Source of the DNA: Butyrivibrio sp. LB2008
Lineage (GTDB): Bacteria > Bacillota > Clostridia > Lachnospirales > Lachnospiraceae
Assembly (NCBI RefSeq): GCF_000621565.1
Contig: NZ_JHXZ01000009.1
Span: forward strand, 292,075-356,074
DNA length: 64,000 nt
Direction: 5' to 3'
The notes under the pieces: model-generated
Told to the model about the DNA's origin: nothing
Databases searched by the model: none
Seen by the model: only the letters and a program-made list of their open reading frames with translations
Program-made: the position numbers and the translations under genes
In this document: piece by piece, positions 1-8,010 of the stretch
How the letters are laid out: each line of letters opens with the position of its first letter
Position numbering within the stretch: position 1 is the first letter of the stretch

Positions 1-60
1 ATCACTGCGTAGCCGTACACAGAGCATTTCCAAACAGTTACCTTATGGCCGGGCGTAAAG

Positions 61-108
61 AAAGGGAACACACTAAATTAGTGCGCTCCCTTTTATGATG
101 TTTTTTTT
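61..108. terminator. Bidirectional hairpin terminator
   Basis: The arms AAAGGGA and TCCCTTT enclose a second pairing, CACTAA with TTAGTG, over 61-93. On the plus strand the hairpin is followed by TTTT and then eight T at 101-108. It can end the leftward DUF1292 gene (stop at 110-112). It could also end a rightward gene outside the window: one plus frame has a stop at 56-58, just before the hairpin, but that fragment is too short to identify. Nothing else is recognised in 1-109. Confidence 0.6.
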
Positions 109-109
109 C

Positions 110-469
110 TTAGAGACTCTCTGAGTCCTCCTCGGGAAGGTCGACAATCTCGTCGAACTCAACATCGTCGAGGTAGAGGTTGAAGGCTTCGGCAACGGCG
201 TCGTATTCGGCGTCGTCTTCGATGTAGCCAAGTTCAGGCTCTTCATCCTCGCCTTTGTAGATGAATTCATAGAACCAAACGCTTCCGTCGTTATTCTGTC
301 CGTTTTTGTCGAGTGGAAGAAGAACGATGTAATCTTTGGAATTAACTGTAAGGACTATGATTATCGCACAAGTAACGGTTTTATTGTCATCGAGCTCAAG
401 TTCGACAGTCATCTGTTCATCATTTTCAATCCTGGTATTCATGTCTGTTGCTATCTTGGAAAATTCCAT
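110..469 (-). CDS. DUF1292 (YrzB-like) small acidic protein
   Basis: A 119-residue, strongly acidic protein. The core with alternating E/D and aromatic residues (for example DNKTVTCAII, GSVWFYEFIYKG) fits the DUF1292/YrzB family of Firmicutes, whose function is unknown; the gene often lies by ruvX (yrrK). The ATG at 469 is chosen over the longer reading frame because AGGAGG lies 6 bp upstream of it. An extended -10 promoter at 508-513 fits this start. It is divergent from the GH13-like gene, and its usual partner genes are not in the window. The family call rests on composition and a few short motifs, so it is moderately secure. Confidence 0.65.
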   Translation of the reverse strand: MEFSKIATDMNTRIENDEQMTVELELDDNKTVTCAIIIVLTVNSKDYIVLLPLDKNGQNNDGSVWFYEFIYKGEDEEPELGYIEDDAEYDAVAEAFNLYLDDVEFDEIVDLPEEDSESL

Positions 470-507
470 AAAAATCCTCCTGAAAATCTTTATCATTGGT
501 TATCATG

Positions 508-515
508 ATTATAGC
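508..515 (-). promoter_or_regulatory. Extended -10 promoter of the DUF1292 gene
   Basis: Read leftwards the sequence is TGCTATAAT, an exact TATAAT with an upstream TGn. The region 17-18 bp upstream has no good -35 (ATGTCTA-like), as is usual for extended -10 promoters. It lies about 40 bp upstream of the ATG at 469. Confidence 0.55.
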
Positions 516-592
516 ATACTTCGTGCATATATAGACATTATGTGTTAAAATATTAGGGCTTATGTTGTTTATTATACTAATCGGGAGAGACT

Positions 593-2575
593 ATGACTTC
601 AGGGTACAAGATTGCTGATGAAAAGCCATATCCGCTTGGCTGTTATATTGACTATGATAAGAGTCTTGTTGTCAGAGCAGTATTTGATGGCGGAATAAAG
701 CGTGGTATCACGTTGTACCGCAAGGGCACCGGTGCGGATAAGAAATATGTCATTGAACTTCCTGCGGATTGTAAACGCGGGAATATTTATTCTGCGAGAA
801 TTTCCGGAATAGATGATATTGACGGCTATACGGAGTACAATCTTTTTGAGGATGAGGAATATTTCTGCGATCCGTATGCCAAGCATGTCATAGGTCTTGA
901 GAAATTCGGAGAAGAAGTTGAGGATTCCGATATCAGGGCGAAGCTTGACAATAAATCCTTAAGATCGGATTCATCGACATGTTTTGACTGGGGCGACAGC
1001 AAAGCTCCCGAAACATCTTACGAGAACAGTTTTGTTTATCTGATGCATGTAAGAGGCTTTACGAAGAGTCCTTCGAGCGGTCTTCCTGTAGGTATCAGAG
1101 GTACGTTCAGCGGAATATTACATAAGCTTGATTATCTCAAAGAGCTTGGAGTTACCTGCATTGAACTTATGCCAATCTATGAAATGGATGAACTTCAGGA
1201 TGCCGAGAAGAGAGGCAGGATACATAGCGCGATCAAGGGCACGAAAGCTCCCAAGGGAAGCGATGTTATCTTTTCAAGAAATGGAAGTATCACCAATAAG
1301 GGAAGTCTTGATCATAAAGTGAATTTCTGGGGATATAAAAAGGGATATTATTTTGCACCCAGAACTTCTTATTGTGTGGATCCTTACAATGCTGAGGATG
1401 AAGTAAAAAATTTTATTAAGACAATGCACGAGAACGGCATCGAGGTTGTGCTTCAGTTCTATTTTGAAGAAGATGAGAGCGAGAGCATTATCATCGATGC
1501 GCTCAGATACTGGAGATGTACTTACAGAGTAGACGGCTTCCATGTCAAGGGGGCACGTCTTCCGCTTAGGAATATCGCAAAGGATCCTCTTTTTGCCGAT
1601 GTTAAGATATGGCATGAGTGGTTTGATTACGGCGATATATACGGCGGAAAGCCTGTAAAAAAGAGATTTCTTGCAGAATACAACGATGCATTTTTGTACT
1701 CATCAAGAAAGTTTCTTAAAAGTGATGATAATACCGCGGCCGATTTCCTTAGGGTTATGATAGCAAACGGCTGCGATCACGGTATTATAAATTATATCTG
1801 CAATTATGAGGGATTCAGACTTGCAGATCTTGTTTCTTTTGAACACAAGAGAAATGAGGAAAACGGCGAGAATAACAAAGACGGCACAGATGAGAACTAC
1901 AGCTGGAATTGTGGTATCGAGGGAAGAACCAGAAAAAAGGGTATTCTCGATCTCAGAAACAGACAAATGAAGAATATTCTTTCCATGCTGTTTCTTGCGC
2001 AGGGAACTCCAATGATATTCAGCGGAGACGAATTCGGTAACTCGCAGGGAGGAAATAACAATCCTTACTGTCAGGATAACGAGATCGGCTGGGTTGACTG
2101 GAAGGCATTTGACAGGAATAAGGACATCTATGATTATGTAAGATTCCTTATCGGTATGAGAAAGAATCATATTATGTTCAGGGAGCCTGCACCGTTTAAA
2201 CTTATGGATTATATTTCCTGCGGCTATCCTGATTTTTCGTGCCATGGAAGAGAGGCGTGGAGACCTGATTTTACAGCACAGAGTCATGTCTTGGGGCTTC
2301 TTTATTGCGGCCTTTATGACAAGAGTGTGGATGATAAGTCTTTTATATATGTATGCTATAACATGTGCTGGAACGAGTCGGAAATTGCACTTCCAAAACT
2401 CCCTGAAGGAAATGTATGGGAACTTGTTTCGGATACGGCAGAAGAGCCTGATAATAATACAGTTAAAAAAGCTTCGGACAATGACAAAGTTACTCTTACG
2501 GAGCGCTCTGTCAGAATATACCGAAGTTTTGAAGATAAAAAATCTAGTAAAAGGAAAAGTAGTAAAAAGAAATGA
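593..2575 (+). CDS. GH13 isoamylase/GlgX-like protein, probably inactive
   Basis: 660 residues: an N-terminal CBM48-like beta domain (about 10-105), a GH13 barrel (about 140-535), a C-terminal beta domain and a K/S-rich tail (649-660). Scaffold motifs of isoamylase/debranching enzymes are intact: NGENNKDGT (424-432), NYSWNCG (435-441), PMIFSGDEFGNSQGGNNNPY (473-492). The four catalytic regions are not. Region I reads LQFYFEED (287-294) instead of LDVVxNHT. Region II reads VDGFHVKG (313-320), with His317 and Lys319 replacing the invariant Arg and nucleophile Asp. Region IV reads NYEGF instead of xHDGF. Only the general-acid Glu342 seems to remain. Known family role: alpha-glucan debranching. 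Inference: a carbohydrate-binding or regulatory pseudoenzyme. The stop overlaps the pepT start (ATGA). Confidence 0.8.
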   Translation: MTSGYKIADEKPYPLGCYIDYDKSLVVRAVFDGGIKRGITLYRKGTGADKKYVIELPADCKRGNIYSARISGIDDIDGYTEYNLFEDEEYFCDPYAKHVIGLEKFGEEVEDSDIRAKLDNKSLRSDSSTCFDWGDSKAPETSYENSFVYLMHVRGFTKSPSSGLPVGIRGTFSGILHKLDYLKELGVTCIELMPIYEMDELQDAEKRGRIHSAIKGTKAPKGSDVIFSRNGSITNKGSLDHKVNFWGYKKGYYFAPRTSYCVDPYNAEDEVKNFIKTMHENGIEVVLQFYFEEDESESIIIDALRYWRCTYRVDGFHVKGARLPLRNIAKDPLFADVKIWHEWFDYGDIYGGKPVKKRFLAEYNDAFLYSSRKFLKSDDNTAADFLRVMIANGCDHGIINYICNYEGFRLADLVSFEHKRNEENGENNKDGTDENYSWNCGIEGRTRKKGILDLRNRQMKNILSMLFLAQGTPMIFSGDEFGNSQGGNNNPYCQDNEIGWVDWKAFDRNKDIYDYVRFLIGMRKNHIMFREPAPFKLMDYISCGYPDFSCHGREAWRPDFTAQSHVLGLLYCGLYDKSVDDKSFIYVCYNMCWNESEIALPKLPEGNVWELVSDTAEEPDNNTVKKASDNDKVTLTERSVRIYRSFEDKKSSKRKSSKKK

Positions 2576-3816
2576 ACAAACCGGATGTAATTGAGAAATT
2601 TTTAAAATATGTAAAGGTTGACACACAGTCAGATCCCGATTCGGGCACATCTCCTTCAACCATGAAGCAGCATGATCTTGCTAAGATCCTCAGAGATGAG
2701 CTTATAGAGATCGGTGCATCGGATGTGTACTATGATGAAGAGCACTGCTATGTGTATGCATCTATTCCTTCAAATATCGATGATGACAAGAAGAGATACA
2801 AGATGGGCTTTGTGGCTCACATGGATACTTCCGATGAAGTCAGCGGAAAAGATGTAAAGCCAAGAATAATTGATAATTATGAGGGAACTGAGATTGCTCT
2901 TTCTTCAGACGGAAAAGTAGTTCTTTCTCCGGATGATTTCCCGGAGCTTTTAAATCATATCGGTGAAGATCTTATAGTTACTGACGGAACAACCTTACTT
3001 GGAGCCGATGACAAAGCCGGTGTTTCAGAGATCATGACAATGGCTGAGACACTTCTTTCAAATCCCGATATCAAGCATGGCGATATCAAGATTGCATTTA
3101 CTCCCGATGAAGAGATCGGCGAGGGAACGGCTTATTTTGATATCGAGAGATTCGGTGCTGATTATGCGTTTACCGTTGACGGCGGTAAGCTTGGCGAACT
3201 TGAGTATGAGAACTTTAATGCCGCAGAGGGAATTATCAAAGTTCACGGAAGAAGCGTTCATCCCGGTGATGCCAAGAATAAAATGATAAATGCGGCGCTT
3301 TTATGTTATGAGTTCCATTCTATGCTTCCTGTTTTCCAGAATCCTATGTATACGGAGAAAAGAGAGGGTTTTTTCCATCTTACGGATGTAAACGGAGGAA
3401 CAGAGAACGCAGAGGCAACATATATCATCAGAGACCACGACGAGAAGCTCTTTGATGCTAAGAAAAAGCTCTTTAAAGATGCTGCGGATTATCTTAACAA
3501 GAAGTACGGAGAAGGCACTGTTGAAGTTGTTTTAAGAGACCAGTACTTCAATATGATCGAGAAAATCCGTCCTCATATGCATCTTATAGACAATGCCAAG
3601 AAGGTAATGGCAGAACTTGGCATTACACCTATTGATTCACCTATAAGAGGCGGAACAGACGGAGCAGCCCTTTCATATAAGGGACTTCCTTGTCCCAACC
3701 TTTGCACGGGAGGCTACAACTATCATGGCAAGTATGAGTATGCTTCTGTACAGGAGATGCGCAAGGTTGTAGATATCCTTTTGGGAATTGTTAAAGTATA
3801 CGGAGAAGATTTTTAA
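2572..3816 (+). CDS. pepT: Peptidase T (tripeptide aminopeptidase)
   Basis: 414 residues, the usual length for M20B PepT, a cytosolic zinc enzyme that removes the N-terminal residue of tripeptides. Metal and catalytic motifs are present: HMDTSDE with His83 and Asp85, LGADDKAG, TPDEEIGEGT with the general base Glu, VDGG, and GGTDGAALSYKGLPCPNL followed by the ligand His in GGYNYHG. The ATG overlaps the preceding TGA by four bases, so translation is probably coupled to the GH13-like gene. The stop overlaps the miaB start by one base (TAATG). No odd features seen. Confidence 0.95.
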   Translation: MNKPDVIEKFLKYVKVDTQSDPDSGTSPSTMKQHDLAKILRDELIEIGASDVYYDEEHCYVYASIPSNIDDDKKRYKMGFVAHMDTSDEVSGKDVKPRIIDNYEGTEIALSSDGKVVLSPDDFPELLNHIGEDLIVTDGTTLLGADDKAGVSEIMTMAETLLSNPDIKHGDIKIAFTPDEEIGEGTAYFDIERFGADYAFTVDGGKLGELEYENFNAAEGIIKVHGRSVHPGDAKNKMINAALLCYEFHSMLPVFQNPMYTEKREGFFHLTDVNGGTENAEATYIIRDHDEKLFDAKKKLFKDAADYLNKKYGEGTVEVVLRDQYFNMIEKIRPHMHLIDNAKKVMAELGITPIDSPIRGGTDGAALSYKGLPCPNLCTGGYNYHGKYEYASVQEMRKVVDILLGIVKVYGEDF

Positions 3817-5285
3817 TGGCTATTGATAAAGCAAATAATATCAGTGTTTTAAATGCGAACAGGCAGGATGTTGCCGATGAAGAAAGCGTAAGACAGCTCG
3901 ACTATATCGAGAAGGCAAAAGCACAGGTTTCTTTTATGGAAAAAGAGTTTGGAAGAAAGCTTAAAGCCTGCGTTGTTACTTTCGGATGTCAGATGAATGC
4001 AAGGGATTCCGAGAAGCTTCTTGCTACGCTCAAACTTGTGGGATATGAAGAGACTGAGTCGGAAGATGCAGATTTTGTCATCTATAACACATGTACCGTT
4101 CGTGACAATGCGGACCAGAGAGTTCTCGGAAGGCTTGGTCAGTGCAGCAATTTTAAGAAGAGCAATCCTTATATGAAGATTGCAATCTGCGGATGCATGA
4201 TGCAGGAAAAATCTGCTGTTGAGAAGATCAAAAAGAGCTACAGATTTGTTGATCTTATTTTCGGAACACATAATATATATAAATTTGCGGAGCTTTTGTA
4301 TCAGTCACTTAACTCTGACAAGATGATAATAGATATTTGGAAAGAAACCGACAAGATCGTTGAGGATCTTCCGGTACTCAGAAAGTATTCATTTAAGTCG
4401 GGCGTCAATATCATGTTTGGCTGTAATAATTTCTGTACTTATTGCATAGTTCCTTATGTAAGAGGACGTGAGAGAAGCAGAAGTCCCAAGGATATTATCA
4501 GAGAGTGTGAGAAGCTTGCTGCAGACGGAGTGAAGGAAATCATGCTCCTTGGACAGAATGTAAATTCATACGGAAATGATTTCGAGGAAGGAAATCCTGA
4601 TAAGATTTCTTTTGCGAAGCTTATTGACGAAGTCACGAAGGTAGAAGGAATCGAGAGAGTAAGATTCATGACTCCTCATCCCAAGGACTTCTCCGATGAA
4701 CTTATTGATGTTATCGCAAATAATAAAAAGATAGCAAGACATATTCATCTTCCTCTTCAGTCCGGAAATACCGAGATCCTGAGGAGAATGAACAGAAAAT
4801 ATACAAAGGATGATTTCCTTAATCTTGTAAATAAGATAAGGACTAAGCTCCCGGATGTTGCCATTACTACGGATATTATCGTCGGATTCCCAGGTGAGAC
4901 CAAAGAGGACGTTGACGATACTATAGATGTTGTAAAGAAATCGGCATTTGACAATGCTTTTACCTTTATCTATTCAAAGAGAACGGGTACACCTGCTGCC
5001 TCTTTTGAAGACCAGGTTCCAGAAGATGTGGTAAAGGAGAACTTCGACAGACTTCTTAAGGTTGTACAGGATACGGCTAAAGAGCAGTCTCTTAAGTATA
5101 AAGGTCAGGTTCAGGAAGTACTTGTAGAAAATGTAAACGATCACGATGATTCTCTTATGACGGGAAGAATGTCGAACAATACGCTTGTGCACTTCCCCGG
5201 GGGCGAGGATCTTATAGGAAAGATGGTCAAAGTAAAGATTACTGAATGCCACGGCTTTTATTTCTTTGGGGAGATCGCCGAATAA
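3816..5285 (+). CDS. miaB: tRNA-2-methylthio-N6-dimethylallyladenosine synthase
   Basis: 489 residues. A radical-SAM methylthiotransferase that turns i6A37 into ms2i6A37 in tRNA. The UPF0004 domain carries the auxiliary cluster cysteines Cys58 (FGCQMN), Cys93 (NTC) and Cys127 (GCM). The radical-SAM motif is Cys203-x3-Cys207-x2-Cys210 in FGCNNFCTYC. A TRAM domain ends the protein. The N-terminus is about 45 residues longer than in the E. coli enzyme, as is common in Firmicutes. Its substrate is made by MiaA, encoded 4.9 kb downstream in the same run of genes, so both steps of A37 modification flank mutSL. Confidence 0.95.
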   Translation: MAIDKANNISVLNANRQDVADEESVRQLDYIEKAKAQVSFMEKEFGRKLKACVVTFGCQMNARDSEKLLATLKLVGYEETESEDADFVIYNTCTVRDNADQRVLGRLGQCSNFKKSNPYMKIAICGCMMQEKSAVEKIKKSYRFVDLIFGTHNIYKFAELLYQSLNSDKMIIDIWKETDKIVEDLPVLRKYSFKSGVNIMFGCNNFCTYCIVPYVRGRERSRSPKDIIRECEKLAADGVKEIMLLGQNVNSYGNDFEEGNPDKISFAKLIDEVTKVEGIERVRFMTPHPKDFSDELIDVIANNKKIARHIHLPLQSGNTEILRRMNRKYTKDDFLNLVNKIRTKLPDVAITTDIIVGFPGETKEDVDDTIDVVKKSAFDNAFTFIYSKRTGTPAASFEDQVPEDVVKENFDRLLKVVQDTAKEQSLKYKGQVQEVLVENVNDHDDSLMTGRMSNNTLVHFPGGEDLIGKMVKVKITECHGFYFFGEIAE

Positions 5286-5316
5286 TTATTGGCATTGGTT
5301 TTAGGAGGAGTTGTCC

Positions 5317-8010
5317 GTGGAGAAAGCCACGATGTATGAAAATGTAGATATAGAAAAAGTATCTCCGATGATGCAGCACTATCTGCAGACTAAGAATGAG
5401 TATAAAGACTGCGTTTTGTTTTACAGACTTGGAGATTTTTACGAGCTGTTTTTTGATGATGCCAAGACTGTTTCAAAAGAGCTTGAGCTTACTTTGACAG
5501 GAAAGGCGTGCGGACTTGAAGAGAGAGCTCCGATGTGCGGTGTTCCTTTTCATGCAGTAGATACCTATCTTACAAGGCTTGTTTCAAAGGGGTATAAAGT
5601 TGCCATTTGCGAGCAGACAGAGGATCCGAAGCAGGCAAAGGGTATTGTAAAAAGAGATGTGACGAGGATAGTTACTCCCGGAACAAATCTTAATATGCAG
5701 GCTCTTGAGGAGACCAAGAACAATTACCTCATGTGTATATTTTACGATCCCGACTGTATAGGAATATCTGTTGCGGATGTGACGACAGGTGATTATTATC
5801 TTACGGAAGTATCGAGCATCAAAGAGGCTTGCGATGAGATCGGTAAATATATGCCGTCAGAGCTTATCTGTAATGAGGCATTTACTTTTTCGGGTGTTTC
5901 TACGGATGATATAAAGAATAGACTCGGAGTATATATAAATCCGCTTGATGCAAGATATTACGATGAGGACAGCTGTAAAAATACGCTGATAACGCACTTT
6001 AAAGTAAAGTCGCTAATTGGCCTCGGGCTTGATGATTTCGGAAACGGAATTGTGGCTGCGGGAGCTCTTTTGCAATATCTGATCGATATGCAGAAAACGG
6101 AGATAGCGAATATTACTCATATATATCCTTATCTTACGAGCAAGTTCATGCTTCTTGACTCTTCGACAAGGCGTAATCTTGAGCTTGTTGAAACGATGAG
6201 GGACAAGCAGAAAAGAGGAACGCTTCTCTGGGTTCTTGATAAGACAAAGACAGCTATGGGCGCAAGGACGCTCAGGAGTTTTATCGAACAGCCGCTTATC
6301 GAGAAGGAAGATATTCTTTTAAGACAGGGAGCTGTCGAGAAGCTTGTAAAAAATGTTGTCACAAGAGAAGAGATAAGAGAGTACTTAAATCCTGTATACG
6401 ACCTTGAGAGACTTATGTCAAAGATCGTATTTAAGACGGCCAATCCAAGGGATCTTCTGGCATTTAGAAATTCTATCAGGATGATACCTGCGATAAAGAC
6501 TTCTCTTATAGATGTTAAGGATGACAAAGAGCTTTCTATGGTGGAAGAACAGCTTGATCCTTTGAGAGACATATATGATCTTATCGATATGGCTATCGTT
6601 GAGGAACCGCCGCTTACGATAAAAGAGAGCGGAATCATCAAAGATGGTTTTGATAAGGATATCGATAATTTCAGGGAGGCAGGTACAAACGGGAAGAGCT
6701 GGCTTGCACAGCTTGAGGATGAAGAAAAGGAAAAGACGGGGATAAAAAATCTTAAGATCAAGTACAGTAATGTATTTGGTTATTCCTTTGAAGTCACCAA
6801 TTCTTTCAAAGACAAAGTTCCCGATTATTTCATAAGAAAACAGACTCTTACAAACTGCGAGAGATATACAACTCCAAAGCTTAAAGAGCTTGAAGATACA
6901 ATATTAAATGCTCAGGATAAGCTCAATAATCTTGAGTATGAGATGTTCTGTAAAATAAGAGATTCTATCGCACTTGAGATAGACAGGATACAGGGCACGG
7001 CAAAAGCAATCGCTCTTCTTGATGTATATGCTTCGCTTGCCTATGTTGCGGAGAAGAATCATTATGTTAAGCCTTCGATAAACGAAAAGGGTGTGTTCAA
7101 CATAAAGAACGGAAGACATCCTGTTGTTGAGCTTATGCTTGATTCTTCGGATATGTTCATTGCAAATGACACATTCCTTGATAATAAGAAACACTGTATT
7201 TCCATTATCACAGGTCCCAATATGGCGGGTAAATCGACATATATGAGACAGACGGCTCTTATTTCTCTTATGATGCAGATAGGAAGTTTTGTTCCTGCAG
7301 AGAAAGCAGATCTGTGCGTTGTTGACAGGATATTTACAAGAGTCGGTGCTTCCGACGATCTTGGAAGCGGCCAGTCGACTTTCATGGTTGAGATGAATGA
7401 AGTTGCCAATATATTAAGGAATGCGACTTCTAATTCTCTTTTGATCCTTGATGAAATCGGAAGAGGAACATCAACCTATGACGGACTTGCGATAGCCTGG
7501 GCGGTTACGGAGCATATCAGTAACAGAAAGATTCTGGGAGCAAAGACATTGTTTGCAACGCATTACCATGAACTTACGGAACTTGAAGGTAAGATGGACA
7601 ATGTAAACAATTACTGCATTGCGGTAAAAGAAAATGGAGATGACATTGTCTTTCTCAGAAAGATCGTCAAGGGTGGCGCCGATAAGAGCTACGGTATTCA
7701 GGTTGCCAAGCTTGCTGGTGTGCCCGATATGGTCATAGACAGGGCAAAAGAGATTGTTTCCGAGCTTACTGACAATGATATTACAGGTAAGGTCCAGAGT
7801 ATTGCCAAGGACAATAAGAGCGATAAGAAGGTTAAAGTTAAGCATTACGATGACGTTGACATGGATCAGATGTCATTATTTGATACGGTAACTGATGAGG
7901 ATGTGCTTAAGAGATTGCAGGAAATTGATATAACAACTCTTACGCCTATGGACGCTCTGAATACTTTGTACAAGCTTCAGAGTGATTTAAAAAACAGGTG
8001 GAAAAACTAA
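5317..8010 (+). CDS. mutS: DNA mismatch repair protein MutS
   Basis: 897 residues. It binds mismatches and recruits MutL. Seen: the mismatch-wedge motif GDFYELF near the N-terminus, Walker A GPNMAGKS at 633-640, Walker B LLILDEIGRGTSTYDG, and the His motif TLFATHYHELTEL. QMSLF at 851-855 matches the sliding-clamp-binding pentamer. Start choice: GTG at 5317 has AGGAGG (5303-5308) 8 bp upstream. The TTG at 5311 would sit 2 bp from it, and the ATG at 5332 is farther away. The mutL ATG follows the stop with no gap. Confidence 0.95.
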   Translation: MEKATMYENVDIEKVSPMMQHYLQTKNEYKDCVLFYRLGDFYELFFDDAKTVSKELELTLTGKACGLEERAPMCGVPFHAVDTYLTRLVSKGYKVAICEQTEDPKQAKGIVKRDVTRIVTPGTNLNMQALEETKNNYLMCIFYDPDCIGISVADVTTGDYYLTEVSSIKEACDEIGKYMPSELICNEAFTFSGVSTDDIKNRLGVYINPLDARYYDEDSCKNTLITHFKVKSLIGLGLDDFGNGIVAAGALLQYLIDMQKTEIANITHIYPYLTSKFMLLDSSTRRNLELVETMRDKQKRGTLLWVLDKTKTAMGARTLRSFIEQPLIEKEDILLRQGAVEKLVKNVVTREEIREYLNPVYDLERLMSKIVFKTANPRDLLAFRNSIRMIPAIKTSLIDVKDDKELSMVEEQLDPLRDIYDLIDMAIVEEPPLTIKESGIIKDGFDKDIDNFREAGTNGKSWLAQLEDEEKEKTGIKNLKIKYSNVFGYSFEVTNSFKDKVPDYFIRKQTLTNCERYTTPKLKELEDTILNAQDKLNNLEYEMFCKIRDSIALEIDRIQGTAKAIALLDVYASLAYVAEKNHYVKPSINEKGVFNIKNGRHPVVELMLDSSDMFIANDTFLDNKKHCISIITGPNMAGKSTYMRQTALISLMMQIGSFVPAEKADLCVVDRIFTRVGASDDLGSGQSTFMVEMNEVANILRNATSNSLLILDEIGRGTSTYDGLAIAWAVTEHISNRKILGAKTLFATHYHELTELEGKMDNVNNYCIAVKENGDDIVFLRKIVKGGADKSYGIQVAKLAGVPDMVIDRAKEIVSELTDNDITGKVQSIAKDNKSDKKVKVKHYDDVDMDQMSLFDTVTDEDVLKRLQEIDITTLTPMDALNTLYKLQSDLKNRWKN

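Noticed and set aside
1..58. End of a rightward gene at the left edge
   Set aside because: One plus frame ends at 56-58 just before a terminator, but fewer than 20 codons are visible and no family is recognisable.
1703..2659. 318-codon leftward frame
   Set aside because: Antisense to the GH13-like gene, with no ribosome site and low-complexity composition typical of shadow frames.
6129..6761. 210-codon leftward frame inside mutS
   Set aside because: Serine-rich antisense shadow of a conserved gene; no start signals.
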